This document shows positions 1 through 9,013 of a stretch of 64,000 nucleotides of DNA, in pieces; within the stretch, counting starts at the first letter, position 1, and each line of letters starts with the position of its first letter. Below the pieces are notes generated by a model. The model did not search any database and had not been told where the DNA came from. It worked only from the letters and a program-made list of their open reading frames with translations. The DNA is taken from contig JAIYDA010000066.1 of the NCBI GenBank assembly GCA_027487735.1, positions 1 to 64,000 on the forward strand. The letters run 5' to 3'. The stretch comes from Planctomycetaceae bacterium. Its GTDB lineage: Bacteria; Planctomycetota; Phycisphaerae; Phycisphaerales; UBA1924. The position numbers were made by a program, and so were the translations under genes.

Positions 1-1090
1 TGCGAAGCTCAGGGAAGGCATCGCCAAAGTGCTGCACCACGGTGGGCACAAGGTCTGCGAAGAACCCGGTCTTTGCGCCCAGCATCTGGCGACCATACCG
101 CACCGCACGACGCAGGATGCGACGCAGCACATAGCCTCGCCCCACGTTGCTGGGCAGCGCTCCGTCGGTCACCGCAAACGTCAGCGTGCGGATGTGATCG
201 GCAATCACGCGGTAAGCAGTATCGACGTTGTCCTTATCTTTGTCGCCCAGCTTGCCCTCGTAGCCCCGCGCGCCGGTAAGCTGCTCGATCTTGTGAAAGA
301 TCGGTGCGAACACATCGGTGTCGTAGTTGCTCCGCACGTTCTGCAGAATGCTCGTGATGCGCTCCAGGCCCATGCCCGTGTCCACGTGCTTGGAGGGCAA
401 GGGCCGCAGGCTGCGATCCGCCTCGCGATTGAACTGGATGAACACGTTGTTCCAGATCTCGATCACGTCGGGGTCGCTCTGGTTCACCATCGCTCGCGCG
501 TTGCGCCCGCCGATGCGGTCGTAGTGAATCTCGGTGCAGGGGCCGCAGGGGCCCGTGTCGCCCATCTCCCAGAAGTTGTCCTTCATGTTGCCTGGCAGCA
601 CGTTCGCTGCGGGCAGCAGCGCGAGCCACAGGTCCCGCGTCTCCTCGTCCGCCGGCACGCCAAGCTGCGGGTTGCCCTCGAAGTACGTCGCGTACATCCG
701 CTTGGGGTCCAGCCCATAGACGTTCACGAGCAGGTCAAAGCTCCACTGCACCGCTTCCTGCTTGAAGTAGTCGCCAAAGCTCCAGTTCCCCAGCATCTCA
801 AACAGCGTGTGGTGATACGTGTCCTTGCCCACGTCATCGAGGTCGTTGTGCTTGCCACCCGCGCGGATGCACTTCTGGCTATTCACCGCGCGACGCAGCT
901 TGCCCATGGGCGTCCCGGGGTCCGCCTGCCCGAGAAAAATGGGCTTGAACTGGTTCATCCCCGCGTTCGTGAACAGCAGCGTGGGGTCCTCCAGCGGAGC
1001 GCAGGGAGAGCTCGGCACAAAGGTGTGCCCCTGCTTTTTCACGAAGTACTCGATGAACGTCGACCGAACTTTGCTGACGGGCCATTGCAT
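1..1090 (-). CDS. alaS: alanine--tRNA ligase, N-terminal part (3' end beyond window)
   Basis: Charges tRNA-Ala with alanine in the cytoplasm. The reverse strand reads from an ATG at 1090 through about 363 codons to the window edge, so the editing and C-Ala domains are missing. Class II AlaRS motifs are plain near the start: the [15 protein letters not shown] block (motif 1 region), then [15 protein letters not shown] and [18 protein letters not shown] (motif 2 region). Further on come GMGLERI (motif 3) and the [20 protein letters not shown] stretch. The start fits the usual position, about ten residues before the conserved FIEYF. It is divergent from the lipoprotein gene at 1163, so both promoters must lie in the 72 bases between. 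Confidence 0.96.
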   Translation of the reverse strand, partial: MQWPVSKVRSTFIEYFVKKQGHTFVPSSPCAPLEDPTLLFTNAGMNQFKPIFLGQADPGTPMGKLRRAVNSQKCIRAGGKHNDLDDVGKDTYHHTLFEMLGNWSFGDYFKQEAVQWSFDLLVNVYGLDPKRMYATYFEGNPQLGVPADEETRDLWLALLPAANVLPGNMKDNFWEMGDTGPCGPCTEIHYDRIGGRNARAMVNQSDPDVIEIWNNVFIQFNREADRSLRPLPSKHVDTGMGLERITSILQNVRSNYDTDVFAPIFHKIEQLTGARGYEGKLGDKDKDNVDTAYRVIADHIRTLTFAVTDGALPSNVGRGYVLRRILRRAVRYGRQMLGAKTGFFADLVPTVVQHFGDAFPELR

Positions 1091-1162
1091 GCGCGAGCGT
1101 AGGGGCAAAGAACACCGCTGCCCACGAGCCGATCCGCCCGGGCGTTTGCCTACGTTTCTCGT

Positions 1163-2029
1163 ATGTCTCGCCAGGTGTACGCCCTGCTCACGCTCTGCTG
1201 CTTTGCCCTTTCGGGCTGCCAGGTGGAGCAGCGCGTCATACGCAAGAAGCAGTGGTTTGAGGGCCTGCCGGGTGTTGAGCAAGGTGGCCAGGCCGTCCGC
1301 TCCGACGCTCCCGACGCCCCAAGCACGCCACTCGCCTCAACCGGCCCCCAGATTCCTGAGAACAAGCTGCGCGAGGTCGTGCCAGCCTCGCCCAGCGCGC
1401 CCGCGCAGGTCACGCTCATCTCACGCACAGGCCGGCACCTGCTCGTGCACATCTATGAGACGCTGCGCGACAACGAGCGCGAGCTCTTTGCCGAGCAGGT
1501 GCTCAGCGAGCGCACGCGGGAGGAGTTTCTCTCGCGAGGCTTCTCCGCGACCGACGCCTTCGACCTGCTGAAAGCCCAGGAAGAGCAAGTCGTCACCTTG
1601 CTCCAGCAGATTCCAGACGCAGAGGCAACGCCCGGCGTCCGCATGCTCGCGGTGGGCAACCGTGTGCAGCGCGTGCTGCTCGGCGCGAACGCGATGGCGA
1701 GCCAGCAACTCTCGCCCGGGCTGGTGGGCATCGACATGGTGATGGAGCGCGGCAGTTGGCGCCTCCGCTGGTTTGTGCCCGGCGCTGGATATGAGATGCC
1801 GCGGATTCTTGAACCCTGGGAGCGTGAAGCCCTGCGCCAGCAGCAGATCGCCCGAGGCCAGGCCCCCACCAACGACACGCTGCTGCTGCCCGAAAGCCTG
1901 CAAGACAAGCCCGAGGGCGTCCAGGTGGGCCTCGACGCGCTGATGGACGACGCCCCCGCGCCGCAGGATGCCCCAGCTGCGGGCGTCACCCCAGCCCGCC
2001 CGGAACGACCCTTGCCCCCGCCACGGTGA
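1163..2029 (+). CDS. putative lipoprotein, function unknown
   Basis: A 288-residue protein with a short hydrophobic N-terminus ending in a lipobox (LSGC, acceptor Cys about residue 19), so probably a lipid-anchored periplasmic protein. I recognise no domain in the body. The middle is acidic and helical with several charged ER-rich stretches. The last 40 residues are rich in Ala and Pro and are probably disordered. A stretch around residues 165-205 ([14 protein letters not shown] and the following [20 protein letters not shown]) looks globular. It is divergent from alaS and followed by a chemoreceptor on the same strand after about 210 bases. Function is not assigned. Confidence 0.75.
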   Translation: MSRQVYALLTLCCFALSGCQVEQRVIRKKQWFEGLPGVEQGGQAVRSDAPDAPSTPLASTGPQIPENKLREVVPASPSAPAQVTLISRTGRHLLVHIYETLRDNERELFAEQVLSERTREEFLSRGFSATDAFDLLKAQEEQVVTLLQQIPDAEATPGVRMLAVGNRVQRVLLGANAMASQQLSPGLVGIDMVMERGSWRLRWFVPGAGYEMPRILEPWEREALRQQQIARGQAPTNDTLLLPESLQDKPEGVQVGLDALMDDAPAPQDAPAAGVTPARPERPLPPPR

Positions 2030-2239
2030 CCTCGCAAAGCAACGTCACGCACGGCGTTGCGGTCGCTATCACCCGAGAACGCGGGGTTCTCTTCGACTCC
2101 AGCGGACGCCAAGCCGATCCAAACCGCACGCCGGTGCAACACATCCGGATTTCCGCATCACCAAACTCAATCGCGCCTTATCTGCCGCCGATGTTCCATT
2201 CCGGCGCGTCGCTCTCGCGCGCTGTTTGGAGCACACCCG

Positions 2240-3985
2240 ATGAAGATCCGTACAAAGCTGGCATTGGCATTCTCCGCGTGCGTCCTCATGACCGGCACCG
2301 TCGGCTACTTTGGTTACTCGGGTCTCAACGAGACTCGCGAGTCACTCAAAGAGATCGGCGAGGTCCGCGTGCCCAGCCTCGTTGGGCTTGCCGACATCAT
2401 GACGGGCCAGCAGGTGGTCCGAGCCAACACCGGCTTGCTTGTAAACGCCGAGACGCCGCCCGCGAACCGCGATGCCCTCTACGCGAGCATCGAGAAGGGC
2501 TATGAAGAGATCAAGATCGGCTGGGACCTCTACGCGCCGCTGCCCCAAACGCCTGAAGAGGCAAAGGCGTGGGAGCAGTTTGTACCCATCTTTGAGAGCT
2601 GGCAGAAGGATGCGCAAGCACTCACGGCTCAGCTCAAAGAGTGGCAAGAGCTGAAGGCAAACAACGCTCCCGCAGAGCAGGTTGCCCAGGCCCACGCTCA
2701 AGGCAAGGAGATGTTCTCGGCTCTCGGAACGCATGACAACAGCTCTCGCAAGCTGCTCGATGAGATCTGGCAAATCAACGTCGATGTCTCGAACAGCTCG
2801 CTCGCCGAGGGCTATGCCGATGCCCACGCCAGCGTCACCCTCTTGCTCGCTGGGGTTGGGCTGGCCATCGCCGTCAGCTTCGCCTTTGCGACATGGATGT
2901 TCGTCCTCTTCAGCCGCAAGGTTGGCGCGTTCACCAGCAAGTGCGACGAGATCGCCAAGGGCGACCTCACCCAGCGCGTGCCGCAGGATGGAAGCGACGA
3001 GTTTGCCACGCTGGGCACGAGCTTCAACGGCCTCGTATCGAACGTGCAGCAAATGATCACGCAGATCAGCAGCACCAGCTCGCAGGTTGCCGCCGCCGCC
3101 ACGCAGATCGCCGCCAGCGCCGAAGAGATGAACACCACCCTGCGCACGCAGGAGCAGGAAGCCCAGCAGGTGTCGGCGGCAGTCGCCGAGATGACGGCAA
3201 GCATCGGCGAGGTCGCGGGCAAGGCGGGCGATGCGGCAGCTGCCGCCAAGCAGAGCGGTGCTCGCGCCACGCAAGGCAGCGAGGTCGTGGAGCGCACCGT
3301 GAGCGAGGTGCGGACCATCAGCGAAGATGTGCAGAACGCCGCGACGAGCGTGAAGGAGCTTGCGAGCAAGGCGGAGGCCATCGGGCAAGTCATCAGCGTC
3401 ATCAACGACATCGCCGACCAGACCAACCTGCTGGCACTCAACGCCGCGATCGAAGCCGCCCGCGCGGGCGAGCATGGTCGCGGGTTCGCGGTGGTAGCCG
3501 ACGAAGTCCGCAAGCTTGCAGAGCGGACACAGACCGCGACGGCAGAAGTCGCCAAGAGCGTCCGCGAGATTCAGAGCGGCACGGGCAACGCCGTGAATCG
3601 CATCGAGTCGTGCACCGGGCGCGCTCAGCACGGCGTCGAGCTCGCGGGCTCGGCAGGAACCGCGCTAGGTGAGATTACCGATGGTTCAAGGGCTCTCGAC
3701 ACGGCTGTCAACGCCATCGCCGCGAGCGCGAAGGAGCAGGCGAGCGCGAGCGATCAGGTTGCACGCAGCATCGAGCGCATCAACGCCGGTGCGCAAGAGA
3801 GCACGCAAGCAGCAGGGCAGGCAGCGCAAGCCGCGAGCAGCCTGTCATCGCAAGCCGAGGAACTCCGCCGCCTCGTGGGTCAGTTCCGCGTCGATGGCAA
3901 CACATCGGGCCAGGCCGAAGCAGGCACCAAAGCTCCCCGCGTGCCGAAGTACAAGCGGATGATGGCGGAAGCGCAGGCGAAGTAA
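2240..3985 (+). CDS. methyl-accepting chemotaxis protein
   Basis: A 581-residue transmembrane chemoreceptor that would signal to a CheW/CheA array. The order is TM1 (about 7-28), a periplasmic four-helix-bundle sensor (about 30-190), TM2 (about 196-222), HAMP (about 223-275) and a long cytoplasmic coiled coil. The signalling tip carries the hallmark sequences [18 protein letters not shown] and [18 protein letters not shown]. An in-frame ATG exists at 2057, but the residues it adds are polar and unlike a receptor N-terminus. The ATG at 2240 gives a standard [11 protein letters not shown] start. No che genes are near, so this is an orphan receptor. A strong terminator follows the stop by about 60 bases. 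Confidence 0.93.
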   Translation: MKIRTKLALAFSACVLMTGTVGYFGYSGLNETRESLKEIGEVRVPSLVGLADIMTGQQVVRANTGLLVNAETPPANRDALYASIEKGYEEIKIGWDLYAPLPQTPEEAKAWEQFVPIFESWQKDAQALTAQLKEWQELKANNAPAEQVAQAHAQGKEMFSALGTHDNSSRKLLDEIWQINVDVSNSSLAEGYADAHASVTLLLAGVGLAIAVSFAFATWMFVLFSRKVGAFTSKCDEIAKGDLTQRVPQDGSDEFATLGTSFNGLVSNVQQMITQISSTSSQVAAAATQIAASAEEMNTTLRTQEQEAQQVSAAVAEMTASIGEVAGKAGDAAAAAKQSGARATQGSEVVERTVSEVRTISEDVQNAATSVKELASKAEAIGQVISVINDIADQTNLLALNAAIEAARAGEHGRGFAVVADEVRKLAERTQTATAEVAKSVREIQSGTGNAVNRIESCTGRAQHGVELAGSAGTALGEITDGSRALDTAVNAIAASAKEQASASDQVARSIERINAGAQESTQAAGQAAQAASSLSSQAEELRRLVGQFRVDGNTSGQAEAGTKAPRVPKYKRMMAEAQAK

Positions 3986-4045
3986 GCCCGCAGGCTCGCG
4001 CGACCCTGCAGGCAAATCCGCGGGCAAATCCGCAGCGAACCCTTG

Positions 4046-4079
4046 CCGCCCGACGAGCCTTCTCGTCGGGCGGTTTTTC
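4046..4079 (+). terminator. rho-independent terminator of the chemoreceptor gene
   Basis: A perfect 12-bp stem (4046-4057 with 4062-4073, CCGCCCGACGAG arm) and a CCTT loop are followed by TTTTT at 4074-4078. It sits 60 bases after the receptor stop and 25 before the photolyase start, so the photolyase is probably transcribed separately or by read-through. Confidence 0.92.
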
Positions 4080-4103
4080 TTCGCAACGCAAGGGTCACTT
4101 CGC

Positions 4104-5546
4104 ATGCGCACGCTCGTCTGGTTTCGCTCCGACCTCCGCACGATCGACAATGCCGCGCTCAGCCTCGCTACGCGGCAGAGCACGCGGGGCGTGGTGGGTG
4201 TGTTCATCATCTCGCCCGGCGAATGGCGGGCCCACGACGTTGCGCCGGTGAAGCTCGACCTGATGCTGCGCTCCCTCGCGGTGCTGCGAACCAGCCTGGA
4301 GAAGCTGCGCATTCCCCTGCTGGTTCGGCGTGCCGAGACCGTGGGCGAGATTCCGTCCCTCCTCACCGCGCTCTGCGTCAAGCACGAGTGCGATGCGCTC
4401 ACCTTCAACAAGGAGTACGAGGTCAACGAATCTCGGCGCGATGCCCGCGTGCTCGCGGCGTGCAAGGCGGCGGGCGTCGTCACGCACGCCTGCACCGACC
4501 AGAGCATCATCGAGCCGGGCGAGGTGCGCACGGGCGAGGGCAGGTTCTTCACGGTCTACTCGCCCTTCAAGAGGGCGGCGTACAAGTTCATCCAGGCGCA
4601 CGACAGCTTGCGGGCCCACCCTGCGCCCAAGGCCCAGACATCGCTCGTCTGCAAGAGCGACGACGTGCCCACCGCCATCGAAGGCTGGCACAGCGACATC
4701 GACCCTGCCCTTTGGCCCGCGGGCGAGCAAGAGGCCCAGCGCACACTCGAGCAGTTCATTCAGCATCGAAGTCGCAGCTACAAGGTCGACCGCGACTTCC
4801 CCGCGTTGCCCGGCACCAGCGCCCTCAGCCCGCACCTGGCGATCGGCACGACCTCACCCCGCCAATGTGTGCTCGCGGCCTACCAGGCAAACGCCGATGC
4901 GAAGGGGAGCCCGCTCGACAGCGGCAACGAGGGGCTCGCGCAATGGATCAGTGAGGTGCTGTGGCGTGAGTTTTACATCCACATCCTCGTGGGCTATCCC
5001 CGCGTTTGCATGCACCGCGCGTTCCAGCTGCCGACCGAGGCTATCCGTTGGAACGACAACCCCCAGCACTTCGAAGCCTGGTGCCAGGGAAAGACCGGGG
5101 TGCCCATCGTCGACGCGGGCATGCGGCAACTGCGGCAAACCGGGTGGATGCACAACCGCCTACGGATGGTGACGGCGATGTATTTGACCAAAAATCTCTT
5201 CATTGACTGGAAACTTGGTGAAAAATGGTTTATGCAGCATTTGGTGGACGGCTTCCTCGCCAGCAACAACGGCGGCTGGCAGTGGAGCGCGAGCACGGGC
5301 ACCGATGCTGCCCCCTACTTCCGCATCATGAACCCCGTCTCGCAGAGCCAGCGATTCGACCCGAAGGGCGATTTTCTGAGGCAGTTTGTGCCAGAACTCG
5401 CGGGATTGCAAGGGGAAGCGATCCACGAGCCGTGGGAGCTGCCCGGATTGCTCCGCAGCCGCCTCCAATACCCTGAGCCGCTGGTGGACCTCTCCAAGAC
5501 GCGGCAGGCAGCGATCGATCGATTTGCGGCAATCAAAAAGCCATGA
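4104..5546 (+). CDS. phrB: deoxyribodipyrimidine photo-lyase (CPD photolyase, class I)
   Basis: A light-driven FAD enzyme that splits cyclobutane pyrimidine dimers. Its 480 residues match the usual length. The N-terminus (LVWFRSDLRTIDNAAL) is the Rossmann-like antenna domain, about 1-130. The C-terminal helical FAD domain has VDAGMRQLRQTGWMHNRLRM and GGWQWSASTGTDAAPYFRI, which are diagnostic of CPD class I photolyases and include the dimer-binding and electron-transfer Trp residues. ATG 4104 is directly before the conserved first strand. The stop overlaps an ATG (5543) of the next frame. Pairing UV repair with a carotenoid desaturase 10 kb away suggests a light-exposed organism. Confidence 0.95.
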   Translation: MRTLVWFRSDLRTIDNAALSLATRQSTRGVVGVFIISPGEWRAHDVAPVKLDLMLRSLAVLRTSLEKLRIPLLVRRAETVGEIPSLLTALCVKHECDALTFNKEYEVNESRRDARVLAACKAAGVVTHACTDQSIIEPGEVRTGEGRFFTVYSPFKRAAYKFIQAHDSLRAHPAPKAQTSLVCKSDDVPTAIEGWHSDIDPALWPAGEQEAQRTLEQFIQHRSRSYKVDRDFPALPGTSALSPHLAIGTTSPRQCVLAAYQANADAKGSPLDSGNEGLAQWISEVLWREFYIHILVGYPRVCMHRAFQLPTEAIRWNDNPQHFEAWCQGKTGVPIVDAGMRQLRQTGWMHNRLRMVTAMYLTKNLFIDWKLGEKWFMQHLVDGFLASNNGGWQWSASTGTDAAPYFRIMNPVSQSQRFDPKGDFLRQFVPELAGLQGEAIHEPWELPGLLRSRLQYPEPLVDLSKTRQAAIDRFAAIKKP

Positions 5547-5704
5547 GATCACATGTCCCTCATTGTGCTGATTGCATGAGACAATTGCTGTTGCTAGCAG
5601 GCAACCTGACGATCTATGGAATCCCCGGCCCTATCATGACCACGGGGAAAGGCCCCCCTCTTCACCTTTCAATTCTGACAGTGCTCGCCTTGCACGAAAT
5701 CGCC

Positions 5705-6373
5705 ATGCAGCCCCCCCCCACGTTCAAACCAAAGTCCCACCTTGGGCCGAGCGACTTTGCTCCGGTGCTCGAAATGCCCAGGTTCTGCGTTCTCGCACGC
5801 GATACCTCCATGCGGCTTTTGTGGTGCAACGAGCAGTACGCGACCATCTTGAATGCGACCCAGGAGAGGCTGAAGGGCACGCACCTTCGCGAGAACATGG
5901 AGCCAGTTGCCGCCGACGAGCGGCAGGCGAGCCATGAGATCGTGATGACCACGGAAATCCCCAGGCAGTTCAGCGAGCTTCGCCACGGGTGGCGATGGAT
6001 CACGCGGGCTTGGCCCCTCGAACGAGCGGCATTCGGTGCCAATGGCGTGATTGTCGCGCTCTTCCCCTCTTCGGCTCCGCTCGCCGAGGACGCACCGTTC
6101 TGCGCATTGCCAGACTTTGGCGACCTCGCGATTCTCAGTCGCCGCGAGCTGGATGTGCTCTATCACCTCGCGCGGGGCCTCAACGGCCCGGAGATCGCCG
6201 AGCACCTGCATCGCTCGGAGCACACCGTGCGCGACCACATCAAGAGCATTCACGGCAAGCTCCGCGTGCACCATCGCGGCGCGCTCGTGCGGCTGGCGAT
6301 TGAGCGGGGCCTGCAGGGCTTTACGCCCCACCAGTGGGCCACGATCATCAAGAACCACCGCGTGACCGACTGA
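5705..6373 (+). CDS. LuxR-family transcriptional regulator with PAS-like N-terminal domain
   Basis: The C-terminal 65 residues form a GerE/LuxR helix-turn-helix: LSRRELDVLYHLARGLNGPEIAEHL, then HTVRDHIKSIHGKLRVHHR. The N-terminal half (about residues 20-120) has a PAS-like pattern, FCVLARDTSMRLLWCNEQYA followed by GTHLRENM, so it may sense a small ligand or redox signal. I prefer ATG 5705 (222 aa). The same frame is open from ATG 5543, which overlaps the photolyase stop, but the added 54 residues look like non-coding sequence with lower GC. It lies directly downstream of the photolyase, which suggests but does not show light- or damage-linked regulation. No receiver domain is present. Confidence 0.85.
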   Translation: MQPPPTFKPKSHLGPSDFAPVLEMPRFCVLARDTSMRLLWCNEQYATILNATQERLKGTHLRENMEPVAADERQASHEIVMTTEIPRQFSELRHGWRWITRAWPLERAAFGANGVIVALFPSSAPLAEDAPFCALPDFGDLAILSRRELDVLYHLARGLNGPEIAEHLHRSEHTVRDHIKSIHGKLRVHHRGALVRLAIERGLQGFTPHQWATIIKNHRVTD

Positions 6374-6430
6374 TCGCGGCTCCCATCGCGGCACCTTCGT
6401 GCGGGCTACGTTGCGTGCTTCTCGCCCCGC

Positions 6431-7468
6431 ATGCTGCCCGCAGAACGCATCCTCATCATCCGCCCCAGCGCTCTGGGCGATGTCGCGCGCAGCGTGTGCG
6501 TGCTTGCCAGCTTGCGGGCTGCCTATCCCAAAGCACAGATCGACTGGCTGGTGCGCGACACGTTTGCGCCCGTGATTGCCCATCACCCCGCGCTCAGCAA
6601 TGTCATCGCGTTTCCGCGCAACGAGTTCGCACGCTGGACGCGCACGCTGCGCTTGGGCTCGCTGCACGCGTATGGACGCAGCCTGCGTGCGCGGGGCTAC
6701 GACGTGGTGCTCGATTGCCAGGGCCTTGCACGCAGCGGCTGGCTGGCGTGGGCGAGCGACGCAAAGGTGCGGATTGGCAATCGCCATGCCCGCGAGCTGA
6801 GCTGGCTGTTTGCCACGCACCGCGTGCCCGTGCCCAGGGGTCTGCACAGCGTCGAGACCATGCTCGCACTGCTCGAGCCGCTAGGCGTGCCCGCGCTGCG
6901 CGATCGCGAGGCGATGCGGCTGCACACCGCTTCGGCGGATCGCTCGTGGCTGCGGACGCAGCCCTTCGCGGGGCGAAGCTATGTGGTGCTCGCACCAACC
7001 AGCGCGTGGGAGACCAAGGAGTGGCCCGCAGATCGCTTCGCGCAGGTTGCGGATGCCCTGAGCAAGCGCGGAGCGGCGGATGGCACGCCTGTGGTGATCG
7101 TGGGAGCCAAGCACGAGCGTGATCGCATTGGGCCGCTGCTGGAGGTGGCACGCCGCAACCCGCTCGTGATCGATCGCGTGGGAACCACGACGATCGGGCA
7201 GCTCATGGCGACGATCGAAGCAAGCTCGCTGGTGGTCGCGAACGACTCGGCGAGCCTGCACATCGCGGTGGGGTTTGATCGCAAGGTCGTTGCGCTGCTG
7301 GGCCCAACGGACCCCAAGCTGGTGGGGCCCTTCGGGCGCGAGCGTGACGTGCTGCAACACACCGAGCCTGGCGAGACCTTTGCGTATCGCAAGGAGACGA
7401 CGCGACGCATGATCTCGCGCATCACCACGCAGGAAGTGCTGGATGCGTGCGAGGCCCGCCTTGGGTAG
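6431..7468 (+). CDS. glycosyltransferase family 9 (ADP-heptose:LPS heptosyltransferase-like)
   Basis: A 345-residue GT-B fold enzyme of the heptosyltransferase family, expected to transfer a sugar from a nucleotide donor to a lipid-A core or related glycolipid at the inner membrane. The start RILIIRPSALGDV is the family signature. The C-terminal half has YVVLAPTSAWETKEWP, then VVANDSASLHIAVGFDRKVVALLGPTDP, the donor-binding region of WaaC/WaaF-type enzymes. Substrate cannot be told from sequence alone. It is followed six bases later by the convergent stop of the TPR gene. A PagL-like lipid A deacylase near 61 kb also points to an LPS-bearing outer membrane. Confidence 0.9.
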   Translation: MLPAERILIIRPSALGDVARSVCVLASLRAAYPKAQIDWLVRDTFAPVIAHHPALSNVIAFPRNEFARWTRTLRLGSLHAYGRSLRARGYDVVLDCQGLARSGWLAWASDAKVRIGNRHARELSWLFATHRVPVPRGLHSVETMLALLEPLGVPALRDREAMRLHTASADRSWLRTQPFAGRSYVVLAPTSAWETKEWPADRFAQVADALSKRGAADGTPVVIVGAKHERDRIGPLLEVARRNPLVIDRVGTTTIGQLMATIEASSLVVANDSASLHIAVGFDRKVVALLGPTDPKLVGPFGRERDVLQHTEPGETFAYRKETTRRMISRITTQEVLDACEARLG

Positions 7469-7474
7469 CGGTGC

Positions 7475-8791
7475 TTACTCGCCCGGAATCTGCGTGTCGT
7501 TCGCGAAGCCCGCGAGCGTGCGCCCTGCGTCGTCCTCGTTCACGAGGCGCGTGGCAAGGTCGTTGCCGGGCTCGAGCTGGTTCGCAGCGACGTAGCACTT
7601 CTTCGCGAGTTCGGGCTCGTTGAGGCGCTCGTAGGTGAGGCCCAGCAGCACGAGGACCTCGGCGGTGGGCTCGATCTCCGCGGCCTGGCGGAAGGCGACT
7701 TCGGCCCCCGAGTAGTTGCCCGTGCGGCGGAGCTGCAGGCCCTTGAGCAGATAGCCGTCGGGCTTGTCGGGCACGAGGCTGATGATGCGTGTGGTGGCTG
7801 CTCGGACGCGGCTGGCGTCGCGCAGCTTGTACGCAACCTCGCCCAGCGCAATCCACGACTCAACATCGTTCGCACCCACCTCGTCGCTCGTGAGCTTGAG
7901 GAGCACGTCGCGCGCCTCGACGGTGCGGTCCATCGCGAGCAGAGCTCGCGCCTGCAACTGCAGCAGGTCGCGCCGGGCCGCAAACTGCTTGTCTTGCAGC
8001 ACGCGGCTGAGGTTGGCCTCGGCATCGGCATACTTGCCCATCGCGAACTGCACCTGCGCCAGGTCCTCCACGATCTCCATCTGGTCGGGCGAGAGCAGGC
8101 GTGCTTGCGAGAAGAGCTGCTCCGCACCCGCGTAGTCGTTCTCGAGCAGAGCGATGTGACCGAGCGTCTGCTGGATGCCGGGGGTGTGGCGGAAGCGATC
8201 GCTCATGCTGAGCAGATACTGCTTGGCATCTTCGGCGCGACCAAGATCGACCATCACCTCAGCGGCGGCAAGGGGGTACTGCGGGTCGGTCGGATCGAGC
8301 TCCGAGGCCTTGAGATAGAAGCTCAGGGCCTCTTCGCGGCGCAGCAGGCGCTCGGCGAGGATGCCGCGGTAGTACTGGCTTTCGACGTTATTGGGGTCGA
8401 GCGCAGCGGCACGCTCGAAGCCGTCGGTCGCCCCCTCAAGCTCGTTCTTCTCGAGGAAGATGCGTCCGCGCAGCACGTGCGAGCGGGGCACGTCGCCATT
8501 GAGTGCGAGCGAAGCATCGACGTGGCGGCGGGCCTTGTCCAGGTCGCCCGCGAGGAAGGCCTGCAGGCCCATCTGATACTCGTTCGCGGCCTTCATGCCG
8601 TCCATCTTCACCTTGGCGAGGTTCTTGCGTTCGGTGGTGTACTTGCCGTTGCCGCGGCAGCCGCCCATCGAGGTCGCGGCGTACATCATGATGCCAAGGC
8701 CAGCGAGCACGACGGCTCCGCGGATGATGCGATCGGCGAGTGGGCTTGCGGTGCGGTGGGGCATGGGGTTCGTCCTTCTTTCGTTGCTCAT
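7475..8791 (-). CDS. membrane-anchored TPR-repeat protein
   Basis: A 438-residue protein with one N-terminal hydrophobic segment (about residues 25-45, ending in a GGC that could be a weak lipobox). It is followed by about nine to ten tetratricopeptide repeats to the C-terminus. Typical repeat units are GDLDKARRHVDASLALNGD, then ALDPNNVESQYYRGILAERL and ELDPTDPQYPLAAAE. The repeats would act as a protein-binding scaffold facing the periplasm or cytoplasm. It lies downstream of the secretin on the same strand, 220 bases away and beyond the secretin terminator. It may therefore be a pilotin or assembly partner (inference), like the TPR protein PilF. Confidence 0.88.
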   Translation of the reverse strand: MSNERRTNPMPHRTASPLADRIIRGAVVLAGLGIMMYAATSMGGCRGNGKYTTERKNLAKVKMDGMKAANEYQMGLQAFLAGDLDKARRHVDASLALNGDVPRSHVLRGRIFLEKNELEGATDGFERAAALDPNNVESQYYRGILAERLLRREEALSFYLKASELDPTDPQYPLAAAEVMVDLGRAEDAKQYLLSMSDRFRHTPGIQQTLGHIALLENDYAGAEQLFSQARLLSPDQMEIVEDLAQVQFAMGKYADAEANLSRVLQDKQFAARRDLLQLQARALLAMDRTVEARDVLLKLTSDEVGANDVESWIALGEVAYKLRDASRVRAATTRIISLVPDKPDGYLLKGLQLRRTGNYSGAEVAFRQAAEIEPTAEVLVLLGLTYERLNEPELAKKCYVAANQLEPGNDLATRLVNEDDAGRTLAGFANDTQIPGE

Positions 8792-8950
8792 GGGTGCTGA
8801 GTGAGCGGGATGCGCTTCGCGGGTCTGTTCGACCCTGCGGGGCTGGTCCGCTCACTCCTCCACCATCGCTATCGGCGGTTGCCTGACCCGACTTTGCTGG
8901 TTGCGCGGGCTTTGCGAGAGATTCGTGGGCCGCCTGGCTGGGCATCACGC

Positions 8951-8984
8951 GCAAAGAAAAAGCCCCGGCACGAGGGCCGGGGCT
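8951..8984 (-). terminator. rho-independent terminator of the secretin gene
   Basis: Read on the minus strand, a 9-bp stem (AGCCCCGGC with GCCGGGGCT, plus-strand 8961-8969 and 8976-8984) and a 6-base loop are followed by TTTTTCTTT. It lies 30 bases after the secretin stop. Confidence 0.9.
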
Positions 8985-9013
8985 GAAAAGATCGTGAACT
9001 CTGGCAGCGACGC

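Noticed and set aside
5543-5704. N-terminal extension of the LuxR-type regulator to the ATG overlapping the photolyase stop
   Set aside because: The stretch has different base composition and no domain character; kept only as an alternative start.
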